Assembly: GCA_006538405.1 (NCBI GenBank)
Contig: BJKQ01000001.1
Location: 1,364,001-1,428,000 of the forward strand
Length of the DNA stretch: 64,000 nt
Direction: 5' to 3'
From: Hansfordia pulvinata
Lineage: Eukaryota; Ascomycota; Sordariomycetes; Xylariales
Shown: positions 59,718-64,000 of the stretch, piece after piece
How the letters are laid out: each line of letters begins with the position of its first letter
Position numbering within the stretch: the first letter of the stretch is position 1
The notes under the pieces: generated by a model
Databases searched by the model: none
Told to the model about the DNA's origin: nothing
What the model saw: only the letters and a program-made list of their open reading frames with translations
Translations under genes and position numbers: made by a program

Positions 59718-60593
59718 ATGGCCAGCCTGCGATCCCAGTCCGCGGCCGCCTCGCGCATGCTGCGCACCTCCTCGGCCTTCGCCAGCCGCCCGGCCGCGAC
59801 TACGTCCCTCGCCAACCAGCGCCGCCTCAACACGAACGACGCCTCTGCTGCCAACTCGCGCACTGCTCTCGAGCAGACCAAGCCTGCCCCGCCGAGGTCC
59901 GCCCCGACAACGCCCCAGACTACGGCGTTCACATCGACAAGGCCACCTCGTACGTTACGCCGCTCCCGCTGCTGCTACTGCTGGGACTCGTTCTTGGATT
60001 GAATCAGAGTTGCATCCCAAAGCGGCTCAAGGAGCAATGAGAGGCAGGAACACATCTCCGCGGGGATTTGTTGTGCTGACTGGAATCTCTGCAGAACCTT
60101 CACCCCCGTCCCCAAGCGTATCATGGACGGCAGCGAACCCGGCGAGGCTCTTCCCGCCGCCGTCCTGTCCGGCGCCCCCATGGAGCTGCAGGCCCGCTCT
60201 GTCCGGTAGGTTCCATGCCCTTACCCCTCAGGGGCACCATCCACCGCAGCTCGCTGACCGGAGCACGCTCTCCCAAACCACAGTATCTACCAGCCATCAA
60301 AGCCGGCGACGCAGTCAGGCAACTGGGGCAGCCACGTCTGGCGGATGGACTGGGACGTACTTTCCAAGGGCCACCGGTGGGAGAACCCCCTGATGGGCTG
60401 GCAATCGTCTGGCGACTACATGCAGGGCACCAAGCTCGAGTTCTCTTCCAAGGAGGACGCCGTCGCCTTCGCTGAGAAGCAGGGCTACGAGTACTTTGTC
60501 CAGGAGCCCAACCACCGCGCCTTCGCTCCCAAGGCCTACGCCAACAACTTCCTTTACTCTGCCCGCAAGCTCAAGCACATCCGCACCAAGTAG
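59718..60593 (+). CDS. NADH:ubiquinone oxidoreductase NDUFS4-type (18/21 kDa) subunit
   Basis: Three exons: 59718-59949, 60095-60205 and 60284-60593; 217 aa once one base is restored. The start MASLRSQSAAASRMLRTSSA is a mitochondrial presequence. The mature part has EVRPDNAPDYGVHIDKATST, then FTPVPKRIMDG, VYQPSK-like IYQPSKPATQSGNWGSHVWR, DWDVLSKGHRWENPLMGWQS, SSGDYMQGTKLEFSSKEDAV, AFAEKQGYEYFVQEP and YANNFLYSARKLKHIRTK. This is the accessory subunit at the peripheral arm of complex I (N. crassa 21-kDa subunit, human NDUFS4). In exon 1 the frame slips at C4 (59887-59890): the conserved AEVRPDNAPDYG lies one base away. Restoring one C makes exon phases and length fit exactly. Confidence 0.93.
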
Positions 60594-61303
60594 GTGAGTC
60601 ACCGACGACCAGCCTTGGCCGTCGCAAGGACAATGATAGACGGACGGAGATCAAAGTGTACCATACAACTTGGGAAGAGCGAGGCCTGCGAAATCGTGGG
60701 TACGAAGCGCTGTCTGAAACCGCTGTCTGTTTACTTTGAAAGGCAGGAAGAAGATGGTTATTGCGGGAGAGAAGGTGGCCGGTCCAACTGATGCAGATCG
60801 GCCACATAAAAGCGAGCAATGCAACACTCCATCCCATTTGTACATATGCCAGGCCGCTTGAGCAGAAGAGAGAAAAAAATACCAGAATACAACCAAGTGC
60901 CAACAAACAGCATGGGTCTTTCCAGTGCAGAGGGAAAGGGAAGAGAAGTTTAGCAATCATCACAATGCGGGAAAGCTCTTGAATAGTTTCGATGGAATGC
61001 TTTACTTCTTTGGTTGGGCAATTAATTAAATTTATTGTGACAGGTCTTAGCCGCGAGGGACCCTGAATGGGCGTGAGCTTGACTCATTTCATAATTCGTT
61101 CCCTGACTAGCCAGTCATCCTGAACGCCAGTAAACATTCCCGAGATACCCTGTGGTTAGAATACAATCAACGGATAAAAGTGCCGTTCTCGGCTTGTTTC
61201 TCAGCCGGTTTTCATGGTCCGCCTTGTGGCGTCCCATTCGTCATGTATGCCAGTTATGTGCCGGGTCGTTGACCATAGCAACGCGCCCCAAGACGTCCAG
61301 GTC
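60594..61303. other. Intergenic region between convergent genes
   Basis: 710 bases with two 3' ends, AT-richer than the coding DNA. TGACTCA at about 61080-61086 is probably chance because no gene starts nearby. Confidence 0.5.
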
Positions 61304-62533
61304 CTACGTAATGGTCATGGGCTCGCCGATGTCGTCGTTATCCAGCCCAAGCTCGATTTTTTCGGGCAGGTCGTGCTTGTCCTTGCGCGCAGTGGCTTCC
61401 GCCCAAGCGCGCATGGTCAACAGCTGACGGATAGCAACCTCTCTGCGCTGGCCCTGCTTTACTAGGACTGCTTTGTTCACCATTTCGGCAACCTCACGAC
61501 GCAGGTTTGGGTGCAACAGCGCGGCGGCCTCGTGGTCGAGATCATCGCGTCGGAAAACCACCAGGGTCATGGTCTTTTCGAGGTCCTCGAGAAACTCGGG
61601 GTTTAAGGAAGCCCGAGGACCTAGCTGGGCAGTCGCGAACTCAATGGCGGGTGTTATGTCGCCATCTGGGATTGCGGTGCAAGCGCGTATCAGCTCAACC
61701 AATTGTAGCCGCAGCATGGCAAAGTGAAGATGATCATCGTCATCGAGAATCTGTACCCAGTCAGAAAATAGTTCACTTTGGAAAGTGAAATGAGTGACTG
61801 AGATCTGGTGTTTGCTCATGGAAAAAGTGGTTGTTCCTCATCACCGATCCGAAGACCATATGAGTGGTGCATGTAAAACTCGTGTTCTAATCATAGCGGG
61901 GGGGCCGGGCATGCCAACGCGGGCAAGGTAGGTCACTCACCGACGGATCAAGTTCGTTGACAATGTCGACGGCTGTCGCTATGTCGCCGCTATGAATGGC
62001 GGTTTGTATGCGCTGCCGTACGACAATTGCCGTGTTGTGCTGCTGTTGAGGGAGATTGGCTTCGATTGAAAACTTCGCTGCGGCAGCAGGGTAGCCAGCC
62101 ACGGTGAGGTAGTCCAGAATAAGCGCGTTCACGTCACTGAAATAGGCATGCAGTTAGCCAAGCCGTACCGAGAACAAGATTCAAAAGAGATATCGTGTGC
62201 CATGATTGTTGAGTCAGGTAAAGAAGTTTTGCAAATCTTTCTCCGCACGGTTTGCTCAGAGAGATTCCCATTTATTGTTATTGCATCATATGAAGGCCGG
62301 AAAAGATGGCGACATGAGGGGATGATGAAGGTTGGAGCGACAAAACTTACCTTTTTGGAGTCTTGACCTCTTCCACTTGCTTGTGGAAGGGGTGACGCGA
62401 CAGGCCGGCAGTCGTGATAGACGAGGCCTATACATGGCCGACATCAGCATACCGAAGAAGGGTTTGCGAGGCAGGCCATTTGGTCCAGCACACGAGGAGC
62501 CTACGGCAGACAGCGACGGTCGGCACGTACCAT
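61304..62533 (-). CDS. GID8: GID/CTLH ubiquitin ligase subunit Gid8 (LisH-CTLH)
   Basis: Four coding exons: 62531-62533 (only the ATG), 62351-62427, 61941-62136 and 61304-61750; phases close to 240 aa, normal for the family. The spliced N-terminus reads MASSITTAGLSRHPFHKQVE, then VKTPKSDVNALILDYL. The LisH motif is VNALILDYLTVAGYPAAAAK. The CTLH part is RIQTAIHSGDIATAVDIVNE, then LDDDDHLHFAMLRLQLVELI, followed by a CRA domain. Gid8 is a scaffold subunit of the GID/CTLH E3 ligase. In yeast that ligase degrades gluconeogenic enzymes when glucose returns; the human counterpart is TWA1. The start codon forms an exon by itself: ATG is followed at once by the donor GTACGT. In-frame stop TAG just before the second exon rules out simple read-through. 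Confidence 0.9.
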
Positions 62534-64000
62534 CTTGCGAATATGCAGAGGCTCAAGGATGTCGCGCAAGGTCGACGCTGTCAGCGACAGTGTCGATATC
62601 AGACGCGAGGTCTGTAGCCACAACCGGGACGTGGCGACGATGGTGGTATCGAGCAGATGCCAGCTCTGCGATAGACCAGGTTCATCGATGATCCGAGTTT
62701 GGATGATGGGAGGCGAGCCCAGGCGCGCGAGGCTGGAAGGGCAAGAAAAGAAGAAGGAAGGATGAAAGATGAGCAGCTGGGCGAGACAAAAGTAGTGGAA
62801 GAGATTCGGTTGGTGGAGAGGACAAAGTGGGTTTCGTCAGCCTACGAGTACATGTAGAGCGAGGAGCTTGTGGACGAAGCTTCTGCACTCTTCCGACTGC
62901 ACGGGCCATCTGCGCACGTCAATCTTATCCGACGCCCCTGTAATCCATTGGTCTGCTTACAGGCATGTATGCTTTAGTGCATCCACGTCGGCACAATCTC
63001 ACCTGAACCAGACGTAAACGTGCAGACACCTTGGAACAGGGCCTCAGGTTACGAGTACTCCTACTCGATGCCGTACTTTGCCTGCTTCCCAGAACAGACC
63101 GCCCATTGCAATGCATGTGAGCAACGGGTAATCAATTTATTTGGTAACTGATCCAAGGGCATATTCGGTTCAGACGGAGGTATGTGAGCACCATCCATCT
63201 TGGCGGTAGCTACCTCAGCCTTATGTGTTTACATGTATGTTCTGGATATGTGCTTACCTTATGTACTTGCGACTGGAATGTCGGCCTTGAACTTGTAGGC
63301 CGCACGCATGTTGCCTCACGTGGTGTACGAGTCTACGCGGCTTTCCGCCCTGCAGCACGTTGTTGCAAGGCATCAAGCGATGATGCAGGTGCTCTGCGAA
63401 CCGGGATGTACCGCCCGGGAAGCCTACAGTCGCATCGATCAGTACCTACATCTTCAGATTCTGCTCACCCTGTTTCACTCGTACCGATTGGGACAAGGCA
63501 TCGAATGAGATTTAATGGAACCAACGCCGCTGTCGTGATGGTATCTTTCGGTGTCTAACGGGGCATTTTTTAGGTCTACTCGTATGTACCTACATCTCGA
63601 AGCATTCTTGTCACCTGCATGTAATGCAGGGAGCCTCAGCTTTAGGTACGGTGTGGATCAGGTGCCTCTGAAGTGTACCTGATGTAGGTGTGGGCGTCCA
63701 GTCCTCTACTTAGCTGGTAGGTACTCTACATGTACCCGTCGGTGTGTGCGAGGACGCCAGCAAATACTCGTACACATGGGCCTTGGACTCGGCGCTCCAG
63801 TTCTGCCACATGACCAACCTACATGTAGATCTCACAGGTCCTTGAATGGGAGGAGAAACTCGCACGAATGCCGACTCGTACACGCGAGGATCCATTGATA
63901 ACCGCCCGTGCCGGTCATCCATGTCTGATAGTGGCCAACGTTTCCCGCCTTCCATTCCCTGTCTAGCGCCTGGACGATCCCGCTGGCGCCGCTCGCTCAG
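62534..64000. other. Intergenic region to window end
   Basis: 1.47 kb upstream of GID8. It is rich in TACATGTA, TACGAGTA/TACTCGTA and TACCTA words (for example 62840-62856, 63725-63735 and 63819-63826). Short frames only; no domain or RNA is recognised. Confidence 0.5.

Noticed and set aside
61080..61086. TGACTCA as a Gcn4/CPC1 element
   Set aside because: It lies between convergent 3' ends with no promoter nearby; probably chance.

Overview
The window is nuclear DNA of a filamentous ascomycete, most likely a Sordariomycete. Genes are rich in G and C at third codon positions. They carry short GT..AG introns (about 50-100 bases, with occasional 400-base ones) and TRAC/CTAAC-like branch sites. 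Several families are typical of the group: a fungal Zn(II)2Cys6 regulator, a Tfc6 subunit of TFIIIC, a GID8 subunit, and acetolactate synthase with a mitochondrial leader. The species cannot be named from the sequence. I count 17 protein-coding genes (one cut by the left edge) and no tRNA, rRNA, CRISPR or transposon genes.

Layout. 1-1286 holds the truncated minus-strand end of a metallo-beta-lactamase-fold gene. 1.3-13.5 kb is a 12-kb stretch with no convincing gene, full of microsatellites, homopolymers, TAGGTA/TACCTA runs and short palindromes. 13.5-23.3 kb has four genes: a protein with Cys-rich motifs at both ends, a Tls1/C9orf78 family splicing-linked protein, a four-exon acylphosphatase and Tfc6 of TFIIIC. 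24.2-44.0 kb is a block of eight genes with catabolic functions: an anion-symporter-type MFS carrier, a D-2-hydroxyacid dehydrogenase, an aldo-keto reductase, a D-erythronate-dehydrogenase-like SDR, a Zn2Cys6 regulator, a sugar/quinate-type MFS carrier, a BNR/Asp-box sialidase-like protein and a DHDPS/N-acetylneuraminate-lyase-type aldolase. 47.1-49.5 kb is ILV2. 52.0-56.1 kb is a long disordered RG-rich protein. 58.3-60.6 kb is a head-to-head pair of oxidative phosphorylation genes (ATP synthase subunit f and the complex I NDUFS4-type subunit). 61.3-62.5 kb is GID8.

How the genes may work together. The eight-gene block reads like an uptake-and-degradation locus for an acidic sugar (sialic/ulosonic-acid-like or aldonate-like): two carriers, a glycoside-type beta-propeller, a pyruvate-releasing-type aldolase, three NAD(P)-dependent oxidoreductases and one local regulator. 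Two divergent intergenic regions (AKR/SDR and carrier/BNR) and two convergent pairs (SDR/regulator and BNR/aldolase) link them. This is inference; the substrate is unknown.

A technical theme runs through the window. In five genes the conserved reading frame is recovered only if one base is restored. All eight such sites are losses of one base and most lie at short homopolymers. With one base added per site, exon phases and total lengths close exactly in the four genes that lie completely inside the window. This looks more like undercalled homopolymers in the assembly than gene decay.
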